Shown here: positions 10,481-21,263 of the stretch, in pieces
Layout of the letters: each line of letters opens with the position of its first letter
How positions within the stretch are numbered: position 1 is the first letter of the stretch
Assembly (NCBI GenBank): GCA_009617715.1
Contig: VTFK01000026.1
Span: 1,798,001-1,862,000 of the forward strand
Reading direction: 5' to 3'
Length of the DNA: 64,000 bases
From: Plectrocnemia conspersa
Taxonomy: Eukaryota > Arthropoda > Insecta > Trichoptera > Polycentropodidae
The notes under the pieces: generated by a model
What the model was told of the DNA's origin: nothing
The model's input: the letters and a program-made list of their open reading frames with translations, nothing else
Databases searched by the model: none
Made by a program: the position numbers and the translations under genes

Positions 10481-12879
10481 GTTAAGTCGGTTAATGCAAA
10501 TATATTTTTAGAATTTATGTTTAAAAATGAAGGAAGTCTGTACCTAAGCTAAAATGCTTTGCAATTATGACTAAGTTTTGTGTATGCAATAGAAAATATT
10601 TAATAAAGTTTAAAACGCGTTTTAACGATATAGAAAATGCATTATGCTTTTAAATAAAATATAGCAAAAGTACACACTTAAATATTGATTCCATAGGAAA
10701 TGTATCTAAGAGAATCTTCATACATATATGAGCGCGTGAATGACAGCTAAAAAGGAAGAATAAAATATTCACGGTTTCTGGGTGACGGATAAAAAGAAAG
10801 AATCAAAATATTAAAAATAAGTCTTAAATAAATTATGTAAAAAACATTAATTTAAAAAAAGGTTTATTTTATAATTTATTTAAAGTCTATTTTTATTTGA
10901 CTTTTCTTCAAAGTGCAACCTTTTTAGTATACTAATGGATTTTTTAATCCTCTGTTTTTAATATGACAGGCGTTTAGTCCAATGCGTTGTAAACTTTAAT
11001 ATTGAAATCGCTGTTTTTTAATTAAATATAGATTTTTATATATTATTAATGATCAAGAAATGATTTTAAAAAATATATAATAGTTCATAACTCAATAATA
11101 AGACTACGATATTTTTTAATCAATCAATATGAAAAATACTGCTGATGTTTATATTATATCTGTTCTAGAATTATACAACTTTTTAAAGAGAATGGCCAAG
11201 AACGTATAATATATTTTTCGTGTAAGTCTATGTATGTAAATTTTACAGTATTTTATCGTATTATATGTAGCTGTGTGTTAAATATGACACTGCCAGATTT
11301 TCATACTACTCAGTTTTATATTGTGAATATGAATGTAATATTTTAGTCTGAAATTGGGGGAGATTTTGTATATAGCACAAGGTGAACTACAAATTTAGTA
11401 AAGTGTGCGCTTATGTTTATTTTCGACCCAAATGTTATCACATTTTGCACCTTTAATATTATATGTTTAAAAATGTATACACAAGGCATATATTTTATGT
11501 ACCTAATATGAAATAATTCTTATTTTATGTTATTAAAAATCTTTTTAAAAATAAAACAATAGGGACTAATTAAATTTAATAAAATGTAAATAAATTGAAT
11601 CATTTTAAGTTACTGAACGCTTTAACTGTTGCGTTGTAGGAATTTCTAATTTATTTATTTGTGAGAGATTGGTTCGAAGCATTTTTGTTGAATTTAAGTA
11701 GTATTACATTCCGAAACGTCTTTTCTACATACAATACAACCCTTTTGTGTATATACTTATTGAATTTATGATGGCAATTTATGTGCGTTAAAGTCGTCGC
11801 TGAAAGGGTTAATATTATAGTACATAGCGTAACAAGACTGGTCGTCGGGAAACATTGTGTCAGAAGCAAATGGCGCTAGCTTGTTTAGGACATTTTTCGG
11901 ACAGATAAGCACTACATGTATAGAACAGCTCTAAAGATGCCCAATAATATCCCTTTGTGTATAAATATATCTACGGACGAAAAGATAACGGCAATATACG
12001 GCTAAAGAATTTTCCTCGACCGCCTATTATCTGATCGCACGCTTCTAACGATGTTTTTTTATTAGCCATTGTTCCCTTTCTATGTGTGATAGTTCTATAT
12101 TTATTTTAGAATTTTGCATTGCAATAATATATTGCACTGGCAATCCTAAGACGCTCCAGTGGATATTAACGCCGCTCCAAGATATTTCAGTAGCACAAAG
12201 GAAAGATTTACTTTATTGTTACCTAGGCGGCATAGTTTAAAGTGCAAAAGTATTTGTGAGATTTTGGCGCGGGTCGTAAAATTCGCACGCTTGAAATTGT
12301 TTCAGCTGTAAAAAGTAAAACTTTGAAAGTGTTGCAGTATTTGTATACGTCAATTTTTCAGCGTCTGTCCGATGTTTTGTAACCGTGCGACAGATGGCCC
12401 TTTTGGCGGATAATTGAAATTCCTTTGCACGCAACGACCCTTCAAAGCAACACCCCTAGATCTGTTTTAAAAATAGAAAACTTTTGGGGTCGTATCTTAC
12501 AAAGGGGTCGTCCACCTTTGGGATTCGACGAGACGCATTAACTAGTTCGAATATAAGTAAAAAATGGATATAAATTGGAGAGGCAAATAAAATACCCAAA
12601 AAGCGTGACACTGTGTTATAAATTGATAGTGTCATTACTGATGACTTTTAGATTATCTAGTAACAACCAACTGAAGATTGACGCCATGTAAGCCATATTA
12701 AGAGACAGATGGTTTTGCTGTTTATTTTTAAGCAGTAAAAATGTGCTACATTTCATTTGTAGTGAGCACACTGGAGCGCTGCTTTGTAGTTATATTGCAC
12801 AAGAAGTCATAAACAGTAATATCTTTTTTATTTAAGTGGACCGCCAAAAATAAATGATATGGATAATAGTTGAAAGTTT
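10481..12879. other. AT-rich DNA with a GC-richer block at 11.7-12.6 kb
   Basis: 10481-11620 is featureless AT-rich sequence. From 11640 to 12560 base composition is more balanced, with no coding frame; it reads as unique sequence and could be conserved non-coding DNA. 12560-12879 is AT-rich again and borders the dispersed repeat that follows. Confidence 0.35.
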
Positions 12880-13377
12880 TGTAACCCTAAGGGGCGTGAC
12901 TTTGCAGCCAGTTAGATTCAGGTGGAAACTAGTAATAATTTATTAGTTTATATTACATTATTGTGAGTGCTATGATGGGCGAGTATCGTTTTCTCTGAGC
13001 AGTGGTGGAAAAGCTGGTGCATGGATGATGTCCGTGGAAGATCCTCAGGTGGCATTGACATTGTCTGGAGGTAGGTTCCTCTTGTGGCGATGATCGTGTT
13101 CGGGAGTCAGAGGCCGTATCTTCACGTCTGTCGTGGGGGCGCGTCTGCCAGGCGGGGCGAATCTTCGAGTCTCCGCCGGCGCCTTCGAATGTCTTCTGCC
13201 AGAGTTTGCGTTGGAGACCAGACTTATGTATTCAGGGCTGCAAAGCTTGCTGACCAATTACAATCATGCAGCGATCATCCAGCCAATCGTTGCACTCGCT
13301 TCTTAGAATATCGAAATGAAATACGCCTTTAGAAAGTTACATTTGCTTGATGGATATCTCCAAGGTTGAATGGTGCA
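12880..13377. repeat. Dispersed repeat family A, copy 1
   Basis: About 500 bp that aligns in the same orientation with 46118-46582. Shared blocks include AACCCTAAG near the left edge, TTTTCTC-GAGC-GTGGTGG, AGCTGG-GCA, CGCGTCTGCCAGG, AGGGCTGCAAA, CTTGCTGACCAATTACAA, AATCATCCAGCCAATCG and ACGCCTTTAGAAAG. The copies differ by many substitutions and small gaps. The outer edges can be set to begin with TG and end with CA, as in LTRs, but no target-site duplication is visible and the nature of the element is unknown. A 70-codon minus-strand and an 82-codon plus-strand frame here are not kept in the other copy, so the repeat is probably non-coding. Confidence 0.8.
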
Positions 13378-15300
13378 ACGAGATCATTGTCACCTTACGG
13401 TGCTTTTTGTCTTCCGGTGATATATTGTTTCCAGTGACCATTTCGTAACAAAGAAAAATTAATTCAACGCACTGGAGAATTCTTGCGTGAAGTTTTGCAG
13501 CGAGCCTCCTTTGACCAGGTCTGGCACACTAGAATCGATTTTGATAGTTGCTGGCCTAAAATTTCAGTCATCTTTAATTCGCTTCGGAGATAAGCCATAA
13601 AAATACCATAGAAAAAATATTTTACTTATGCATTAGTGACTACAAACTTTAAAAATACTTTTTTATCATTAAAATATATTATTCATGAATTCTGATGAGT
13701 CAAACCTTGATGACTTTTTTCTTGATATATATTTTTCATATATTTTTATATTAATAAACAAAGCATACATTTATATTAAACGTATGATACTGCACTCTAT
13801 AGCCTTAATAACAAATTTTCACTGTTCAAAAACCTTTGTAGAATTAAAAGACGTTGTTCGGCTTACCGCTGAACACTTTTCACAAAGGAGCTATAATCAC
13901 GCTTTACTTTATTCTTATAGTAAAAATCTTTCAAAATATATGATATAGGATCATTTTTATTATATAAAAATAAATAAATAATTGCCGTCCAACGTATAAT
14001 CGAGTTAAAAGGTTATTCATATTCCGAAATGGCGTTTTTATTGCATACAAAGAGCAGCTGACGTTTTACGAGCTATGAAAACGTTACAAGACGTAAAAAT
14101 AGTCTCTTTTCGTAGATGGTACTGATATTAGAGAATCTTATATCGTTTTTATTTTCTGATTGTTTTCGATAAATAATTGATTTTTATTAGCATTAATAGA
14201 TAAGGAGTTAAGCTCATTTAGATATCATATATAATTATTATTAGCTAAACATAGTATAAAATTTTAATTAAAGTTTTTTTAATAATTTTAAGTATGAAAT
14301 AATATTTTCTAATAAGACTTTTATGTTCTTTCCATATTATACAAAGGTGTAATGTATTGAAAATCTTCCTTTTAAAATTTGTCTCAGTTATAGGACCCCG
14401 AAGAAAGCCACTCAATCATACACTTTGAAAATTTCACACTCACAAAACTCCCCTTTATCTCATACATTTCTTATCTAAATCAAATTTTCATACAGATTTC
14501 AAGGGCTTTCACAAAGCTCATTGAGAATAAAACACGTTATCATCATTTAGTTAAAGTATATTTGTTTATAAATAGCAATAATGCTTTTCTTGAATTAATC
14601 AAAAGTTTATTTACATAAAATATTAATAATGCCCTAATTTTAAATAATTTGTATTTTATAGTTACAAACTATGTCTTCAATTTATATTGATATTTTGACT
14701 TTTTGTTAAATGTATTGCTACATGCTTTGGATCAATGCTTGTTAAATTATCAATTAAAAAAAATAATTTGTGAGCTGCTCATAGTGCCTTTTTAATAGGA
14801 GTGTTAGGATACAATTCATTGCAATCTCGGGATGGTGTCTATTCAAGTTTTTAAGGGGCGGTGTCGACAATCCGGCAATGCGTGGCGACTTTAAGCTGCA
14901 GGCTTGGGAGTGTCCCAGAGAGTCGCGATCGCGTCCCCTATTCTTCGCTTGCGAACGCATGTATTTCACAAGCCTTCCAGCTTTTCAACAAGCTACAAGG
15001 ATAATTTCAGTGATAGCTTCATTGATTTTTGTTGTGCACCATATTATTTTTTTTTTATTGGTAACCTGTGAAGTAATGATTTGTATTGTATATTTTATAT
15101 TGAACGAACATTGAAGTTTATGTAACTGCTCTTATATTTATATATAGTCTTCGTTCTTATTTGTTATGAACGAAAAACATTGGCGAAAACATAGATTTAT
15201 TTAATTAAACATGTTAAGGAATACTTGATCGCATCATAAATTCGCAGTTTTCACCGTGAATATAAATATAGATACATCTCAACATTAATATGTTACGCAA
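13378..15300. other. Mixed non-coding DNA
   Basis: 13380-13600 is moderately GC-rich and may belong to the neighbouring repeat insertion. 13600-14750 is AT-rich. 14800-14990 is a compact GC-rich patch (GGGGCGGTGTCGACAATCC, GTCGCGATCGCGTCCC) with a 71-codon minus-strand frame of no known type and an A-rich minus-strand end at 14755, so a retroposed fragment on the minus strand is possible. The rest shows nothing. Confidence 0.35.
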
Positions 15301-15316
15301 GGAAAATTTCACTCTC

Positions 15317-15629
15317 TTAGGCTTCTGCGTCGGGCGGTTTATTTAATTTGAGCATCGCCAAAATCGAGTCCATTAAAGGATTAAGAACCTCTTCCTTCTT
15401 AATATGTTCCGTTAACTCCAACTTTTCACGTGCCATTAAATCTTGTACGGCTCCTTTTCGCCTCTGTATATATTTCGTGTATACATATATACATACATAT
15501 ATATCAAAGTAAACCTGCGAAACGGCAAACGTCGAAGGCGTGGATCAGCCAGAGCAATTTACTCAAGAGATAGATGCTGGGTACTTCCATGTGCTGCTTG
15601 CTGGCTGCAACAATGAGACGCATTTGCAT
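15317..15629 (-). CDS. Candidate small gene, last two exons, unknown function
   Basis: On the minus strand, 15463-15317 is a fully open 48-codon stretch ending in TAA, preceded by a TATATACAG acceptor. Its peptide (MAREKLELTEHIKKEE..., then LNPLMDSILAMLKLNKPP) is charged, helical and coding-like. Upstream on the same strand, 15629-15531 is open from ATG (MQMRLIVAASKQHMEVPSIY...LLWLIHAFD). A donor GTTTGC at 15530 joins the two in phase 0 across a 67-bp intron, giving 81 aa. A better-looking donor (CAG then GTTTAC) lies 16 bases further on, leaving a 51-bp intron but breaking the frame, which is the main weakness of the model. The frame continues open upstream to 15707, so earlier exons may exist. 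The helical C-terminus with a Pro-rich end is loosely like DPY30-type dimerisation tails, but I do not claim that. It would be a gene nested opposite the long plus-strand intron, or a recently decayed one. Confidence 0.4.
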
Positions 15630-15707
15630 TCTGTTTATCTTCGTCTTCGTTGATAATGGCACGTTTAAACTAACCGTGTCAATTATTATTGCTCCCCCGG
15701 TACAATT

Positions 15708-16579
15708 TCAGTCGAATCTGAACTCGGATGCGTTTCTCGTAAAGAACAAATATTTGAAATGTGTGTGCTCAAATTTTACATCATGTTAGATGCTCAGTTT
15801 GTGTGTTTTGTTCAAGCTTCGTGTTTAATTTGTAGATTGATTAATATATGAGATAAAATTTTGATTTGTGTTATATTTAGTGGCGATAAGATATGAAATA
15901 ATTTCTTGTTAAAAATATTCATCAAAAGCTAATGTTGAAATTATCAAGGCATTCACGTTAATTTAATATTCTAGATATCATAATGTTTTTCGTACATCAA
16001 TATAAATAATATTTATTAATATATAAATATTAGCATTTTAACGAAGCGTCATCAATTATATAAAAATGAAAATACTGATACGTCTTATTTACAATTTTAA
16101 ATTGAACAACGTAAATAGGGTGTATTTTTTATTATGTACCTAAGATATTTTAAGTGGGGCATTAACGGATGAGGTTAAATTAAAAAGGTTGTTAAAAATT
16201 TTTATTATGGTCCACCTCTGAGTTTTTTAATTTTACTTATCCAAATCGATTAAGAAGATAAAGAATTATAGATAATACTTCTAAATAAATATAGACATAT
16301 TTATAATCTGGAAATAGTGAACTGTCAACATCATGATACTACAGTAAAATATTCATAATTATTTATTAATTCGAAACACTCAAATTCATTGATATTTAAA
16401 ACTAGTTACAGGTGTAATAATAAATGAATTACATTTATGTACTTACAAATTGTTTTATAGGTGAGATGTTTAGTAAATCTATCTGCTATTTATTGCACAA
16501 GTAATTATGTTTATCAGGTGTCAGTATCGGGCGGCGAATTCGCAAAACACTCTGTAGACTCTAACATGAGTGTTTTTGC
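15708..16579. other. AT-rich DNA upstream of the candidate minus-strand gene
   Basis: 15708-15830 is moderately GC-rich and could hold an earlier exon of the candidate gene; a plus-strand frame of 71 codons also crosses 15574-15789, in competition with the minus-strand reading. 15850-16450 is AT-rich with nothing visible. 16460-16579 becomes GC-richer toward the palindrome. Confidence 0.35.
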
Positions 16580-16608
16580 CATCGTGACATCACCAAGATG
16601 CTCTAGCA

Positions 16609-16819
16609 CATGTCTCGGCAACCTTTATTGGCTGCGGGTCAAAATAATTAAAATGTGACTATTTAAAGACTATTCGGGTCAGTGAATATTTTTGGTCCTA
16701 ACAACCATATATGTGGTCTAGTCGTGACATCGTAACACGTTAAAAAAATGATATTTGCAGAACTGAAATAGGTCACTTCAAATCACCAAATATTCTATGT
16801 CGTAGGTTACCAAGCCCTG
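16609..16819. mobile_element. hAT-type MITE, copy 1 (211 bp)
   Basis: Left end reads CATGTCTCGGCAACC and right end GGTTACCAAGCCCTG, imperfect terminal inverted repeats. It is flanked by the 8-bp duplication CTCTAGCA / CTCTAACA (one mismatch). The 8-bp size is diagnostic of hAT elements, and the central TA fits the nnnTAnnn preference described for the Buster branch. Internal sequence has no coding capacity. It aligns over its full length with the neighbouring copy 16835-17059. Confidence 0.85.
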
Positions 16820-16834
16820 CTCTAACAGTTAGAG

Positions 16835-17059
16835 CAGGTCTCGGCAACCTTTTTTGGCTGCGGGGCAAAATAATTAAAATATGACTATTAAAAATACTAT
16901 TCGGGTCAGTGAATATTTTTGGTCCTAACAACCATATATGTGGCTTAGTCGTGACATCGTAACACGTTAAAAAATGATATATGCAGAATTGAAATGGGTC
17001 ACTTTAAATCATCAAACGGGTCACTTGGTGACCCGCGGGTCATAGGTTGCCGAGCCCTG
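16835..17059. mobile_element. hAT-type MITE, copy 2 (225 bp)
   Basis: Ends CAGGTCTCGGCAACC and GGTTGCCGAGCCCTG are inverted repeats. The 8-bp target duplication is AGTTAGAG / AGTTAGAT (one mismatch), again with a central TA. Compared with copy 1 it carries an extra segment near its right end (GGGTCACTTGGTGACCCG, itself self-complementary). Its left target site overlaps the right target site of copy 1 by one base, so this copy inserted directly beside the other, in the same orientation. Confidence 0.87.
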
Positions 17060-17088
17060 AGTTAGATCATCTTGGTGATGTCACGATG

Positions 17089-18030
17089 ACGTTTCACGCC
17101 GACGCTGACGCTGACGTCAGTTCCACAAATACGCACAGGCGTCGCTTCATACGCCGCTGTGACCGCGGGGGTGGGGATGTAGCGTTCTAACACGCTGCTC
17201 TTGCTCACGCGCATATTTTGCTCACCGCAAATATGAGCGCTCTTCCCGCTATTTTACAACACACTAATTTCGAAAATAATACTCATTAAATGCTGAACAC
17301 CTGGATCAATGGATGAAGGAATATACTGACAATTCCATGACCGCTTGAGCTGCGCGGTTTGTCTATGATCCGCGTTGTTTCGACGTCTGGGGTGGTAAAT
17401 TGGCTCCTAGCGAGCTGAAATTTGGCAGATATCTGCATTTGTTGACTACAAGTACACCAGCAAGCACATACCTAAAAGCTAAGTAAAAATATCGCGATTT
17501 GCAACGTTTGCACTTGCTCCGTGAAGCAGTGCGTTTCGCGACCGTGCGGCTGCACTTTTTTGCGTCTCCCTTGCGTGAATTTTTCTGCCAGGCTATTCAA
17601 ACGGATATAATTCGAAGCAAGAGACTATTGCGAATTGATAGAGACCGGAATCTCCGCGATCCTTCTTCTTTTAGGCCTGCAGTGACGTTTGTAAAAAACG
17701 TCTACAAGACTTTCGTTTTGTGGCTCATAAAAACATCACCTACACTTTGCGTCCCTCTAGTGCCAATTTTGTGCCCCGGTTATCTGGGTGTACCTTAATC
17801 GAAGCGGGAGACTCTCCCGAACATTTCGACACCCAGACTGTCGCGATCCGCTGTCATATGGGCTAAATATCGCAATATTATAAAGTGCATTCCTTTAAAA
17901 ATTCGCCCGGCAACCCCCCGCCCGCACCTGCGCACCCGCACTTTGCAGCGCTTGCAATCAGCGCGTTTGCGAACACGCGAGTTCGAACCCTTCCAGCCAA
18001 CAAGTTTTAATAAATACATATAATTAAAAA
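17089..18030. other. GC-rich non-coding block
   Basis: Unusually GC-rich for this window, with CpG-containing stretches at 17090-17220 and 17880-17990. It starts with a GACGCTGACGCTGACGTCAG repeat containing the CRE core TGACGTCA. A 99-codon plus-strand frame (17499-17798) resembles nothing known. It may be a promoter-like region, or the 5' part of the retroelement-like block that follows. Confidence 0.3.
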
Positions 18031-18039
18031 AAACTTAAT

Positions 18040-18560
18040 TAAAGAGAGGGGGAAAAAGGGAAAAAATAAAATAATAATAATAATAAATAAATAAATTACA
18101 AATTTTTAAAATAAAAATAAAAGTAATAATTATTAAAAATATAGAAAACGAAAAATGAGCGCTACGCCGGCCCCCAAAACGGGGGCCAAATAAAAAAAAA
18201 GAAGGAGCCGGACACCCATGCGCGCAACTTGAATAACGCGCAGCATTCGGAAGCCTTAGAAGCCAGAAGGCTACGATCCACGTCGTAGCTTCTCCGCCCA
18301 CGTACGTCTCCCGCAGCACTCCATTTGCAAAACGAGGGGCAAGGAAATTTGCAAAGGACGGAAGAGGAATTTCTACTTCTCCCTGATAAAATATCGGCTG
18401 CACCACCCGCCCCCACGGCCCGAAAATCTGTTGAGGACAAATTAAGGGAAGGTATCAAGGAACTTCTCAACAGCGTTGACTTCCTGAGAAACACCTTGGC
18501 GCTGATCCTTTTGGTTTGTATGCGAACGGGTAAAAAAGATAAACAATCCTCTTGCACCCC
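18040..18560 (+). pseudogene. Possible retroelement ORF1/gag-like remnant
   Basis: After an A-rich leader with AAT repeats (18060-18150), a GC-rich stretch can be read in plus-strand frames with stops and shifts. The best segment, 18325-18560, contains PPAPTARKSVEDKLREGI and KELLNSVDFLRNTLALILL, a hydrophilic then helical composition like ORF1 or gag proteins. I could not name the element. A true exon is the alternative, but no splice sites fit convincingly. Confidence 0.3.
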
Positions 18561-18795
18561 GACTTATTCTTTGAAAGCGTGGCGAGGCGTTCGAGTCTCG
18601 TCACACAGAAAGCGAACGCGAAAATTTTTTTTCGCGGCGAAGCGTGCCGGTTGTGATTGTTTACAAGCTATTTGTTATACATACGAAAAAATAAAATCGG
18701 TCTTCATTATTAGAAGCCTATGATACTTATGGTAGTTTTTAATGGTTTAAATATGATAAAAAAAGATAAACGATCCTCTTGCACCCCGACTCATT
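18532..18795. repeat. 37-bp direct repeats flanking 190 bp
   Basis: 18532-18568 and 18759-18795 match at 35 of 37 positions (core ATCCTCTTGCACCCCGACT). The 190 bp between them include a tRNA B-box-like GTTCGAGTC at 18590 and an inverted CGCGAAAA / TTTTCGCG. Either a retroposed insert flanked by a very long target duplication, or a simple segmental duplication. Confidence 0.75.
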
Positions 18796-20984
18796 AAGCA
18801 AGTAATAATGAATTATAGTAGAACTTACAACTCAATTTTTATCTTCTTATATATAATTGTTTTAAGCCGCTTCCGCTTTAAGACGCGTTCTTTTTTTCGT
18901 TCAATTTGCTATTCTGTAAATCGTATTGTTCTGTATACACGTTAACAAAGAATATATATTTAAATATTTAAAACTTAATTTTTCGATTGATTTCCGAGCG
19001 CCGAGGAATTTAATTCTTTTGTCTTTAATTAAAGGTTCTGTCGACCAATGAAAAACCAGCATTTAAATATAAAACAAGATGGCTGATAGCAACGGAACAG
19101 TAATTTTTATTATTTTTTCATGTGCATTGTTCGATTTGAGTGAATATAAATATTTGGATTGCAAATTAACAAGGTACGTTTTAACTAAATATATACATAA
19201 TACATGTAAGGGTTATAAGTATACACTGATTAAACTATATCAACAATTACACTTTATAATATAATAAAATACAGCAATTTTATTAGGTCTTTGTCCAATT
19301 ATCCGGTAATGACATCAATGTCACGAGTTATTCCCAACACCTAGATATATAACTGAGTTCAAAACACATTTTTATAGAATTATAATACGTTAAAAGGAAC
19401 AGGAGAGTTCATATCCTTCTTAACCATACTATCATTCTGAATGTTTAGTATTATATTCAGCCTTATTTAGTGTTAATTTTGATTTTTCCCCCAGATTTTT
19501 TAAGCATTTAAAACCCAGTCCAAGTTCTCTCTAACATTTGATTTTCTTATTGATCAATCTGTTTTTCTGCCTTAGGTGAATAATATTTGTTATAATTATT
19601 GAAAAAAAATGCATTTGAGGACCTTATATGTATTTATATATATATATATATAACATATCAACAATGTTCCTAATACGACGATCATTTTTTATATATTTTA
19701 TATGATATATAATACGTTAGTAGGGCTTAGATAAATTTTGAGCTGACATACTTTAACAGTTCTGTTGGAACATTGTCGATCACATTAATTAGTGAAGTTA
19801 ATTTGACCCATTGAATTTAAGCAAGGGAATGAAAATATGCGAGCCATTATTGTGATGTATACTTTCGTCGAAGTATTAAGCTACATTATATAGCCTAATG
19901 GTTAAATTAAACGATTAATTTAACACGAAGTTTAATGCTTAAGTGTTCACTATTAACAAGAATTTATACAAATAAACTTTGTACGCTACACTTGATTTCA
20001 ATATAATATTCTGAAGGTATTCTATTGTAATAAATTAACATAATTTTTCCACCGTTTTAATTAGAGCATCAAGTATTGTTAGTTTCCTTCGCAAGAGTAA
20101 AGTTTACAGTAATAAAGCGACAAATTAACGCCTCGGAAGCGCTTGGATTGTCCGGACGTCCCGGTCATTTCTTTCGCCGATTGTGCTCGTTACCGAAGTT
20201 AAAGCGCTCCAACGTTCCGGAATGCAATAAGGATGAAAGTTAATTTTGAAATTATGCACTTACATTATTCATTGGGTTTGTTTTATACGTTTGCGACGTC
20301 TAATTAGCGCCGGCGATGTACAAGACTCATGGCTCGCGAAAAGCGAAATAATTTTATGAATATCGTGCAATTTTTTTGATCAACACTCTTAAGTCTATGC
20401 TGGAAATCTGCAAAAGTCGGACATCTATGCTAACCTCAGTTTGTCTTTTTGCTTAAATTGCATTTGTAATAGAGAACGATTGTTCTAAAATTTTGTACGT
20501 TATTTAAAACATAACTTAAAGTTTGTATTAGTACAAAAAGTCTTGAAAACTGCCAAGTTTTATTTTTTAGTGACAGATAAAATGTTGTTTTATAAAAAAG
20601 CTATTCTTAAACCGTTATGTAGCACGCAATAATTCTACGTAAAAAAGACATATTAAAATAACATTTTTATATGTTAAAAATTCGTATTTGAGTGTTTGCT
20701 TTAGGCGTTAAAAGAGAGACGTTAAGTTTTTGAAATTATAATGTTAATACATGGAAAGATCTTGCTGGCTATTTCAAGTCACATTCTAAATATAGCACGG
20801 AGCCTTTAAGCGCTTCCAAGCTTAAAATTATATTTTAAAGGCTTTTGCAGAATCTTTTACGTCACTTCTGACTCAATTTTTATTGGATATTACGAAAAAA
20901 TGGTCCACCATGTGTCGATTTCAATTTTAGTTATTAAAATTTTCCAAAGAAGAAATTAGCGCCGCATTATTAAAAATAGGAAAA
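18796..20984. other. AT-rich DNA with a GC-richer block at 20.1-20.35 kb
   Basis: Mostly AT-rich; a TA dinucleotide run lies at about 19635-19652. The block 20125-20345 is GC-richer, with no frame, and holds TAATTAGCGCC, a homeodomain-type core. It is a candidate regulatory element by composition only. Confidence 0.3.
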
Positions 20985-21263
20985 ATGAACTTTCTAGTTA
21001 GTGTTTGTGTGTTTGTGCAATTTCACGCGCTTTGGGTTAATTTCAGAAAGTTGTTTTCCGCTTGCGAACTGTGTCAGTTAATTTTCCACGTTCCGAAGTG
21101 CTTCTGGACCGCAATCTGGCGACATACGGCCATGTCAGGTGTGCAGTTAAGGTTCAGGTGTAAACGACACCAGCAGTTAATTTGTCGGACAAACAATGCT
21201 TGGCTATTTTATAAAATGGCGTTCGACAATTTGCTTTATAGTGGAGAGATATTTTTATTTTGA
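20985..21263. promoter_or_regulatory. Candidate enhancer with repeated CAGGTG and CAGTTAA motifs
   Basis: Within 21075-21185 are two CAGGTG E-boxes (21135 and 21155) and three CAGTTAA sites, two on either side of an ACACCAGC. CAGGTG is the Snail/ZEB-type E-box and CAGTTA fits Myb-type sites. The 92-codon frame over this block is not conserved-looking. Function is inferred from motif clustering. Confidence 0.3.

Larger units (their letters stand above)
16580..17088. repeat. Palindrome split by two MITE insertions
   Basis: The 21-base arms 16580-16600 (begins CATCGTGACATCACC) and 17068-17088 are exact reverse complements. Removing both inserted elements and their duplicated target copies leaves the arms continued by CTCTAAC-A-GTTAGA, so the ancestral site was a near-perfect palindrome of about 57 bp. 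Such a palindrome would extrude as a cruciform. Immediately outside, the flanks are not complementary. Confidence 0.85.

Noticed and set aside
12880..13377. Solo LTR interpretation of repeat family A
   Set aside because: TG...CA edges can be drawn, but neither copy shows a target-site duplication, and no internal retrotransposon domain is nearby; left as an unnamed repeat.
15574..15789. 71-codon plus-strand frame with a hydrophobic start
   Set aside because: Overlaps the minus-strand candidate exon, which has better splice context; the hydrophobic stretch is likely antisense composition.
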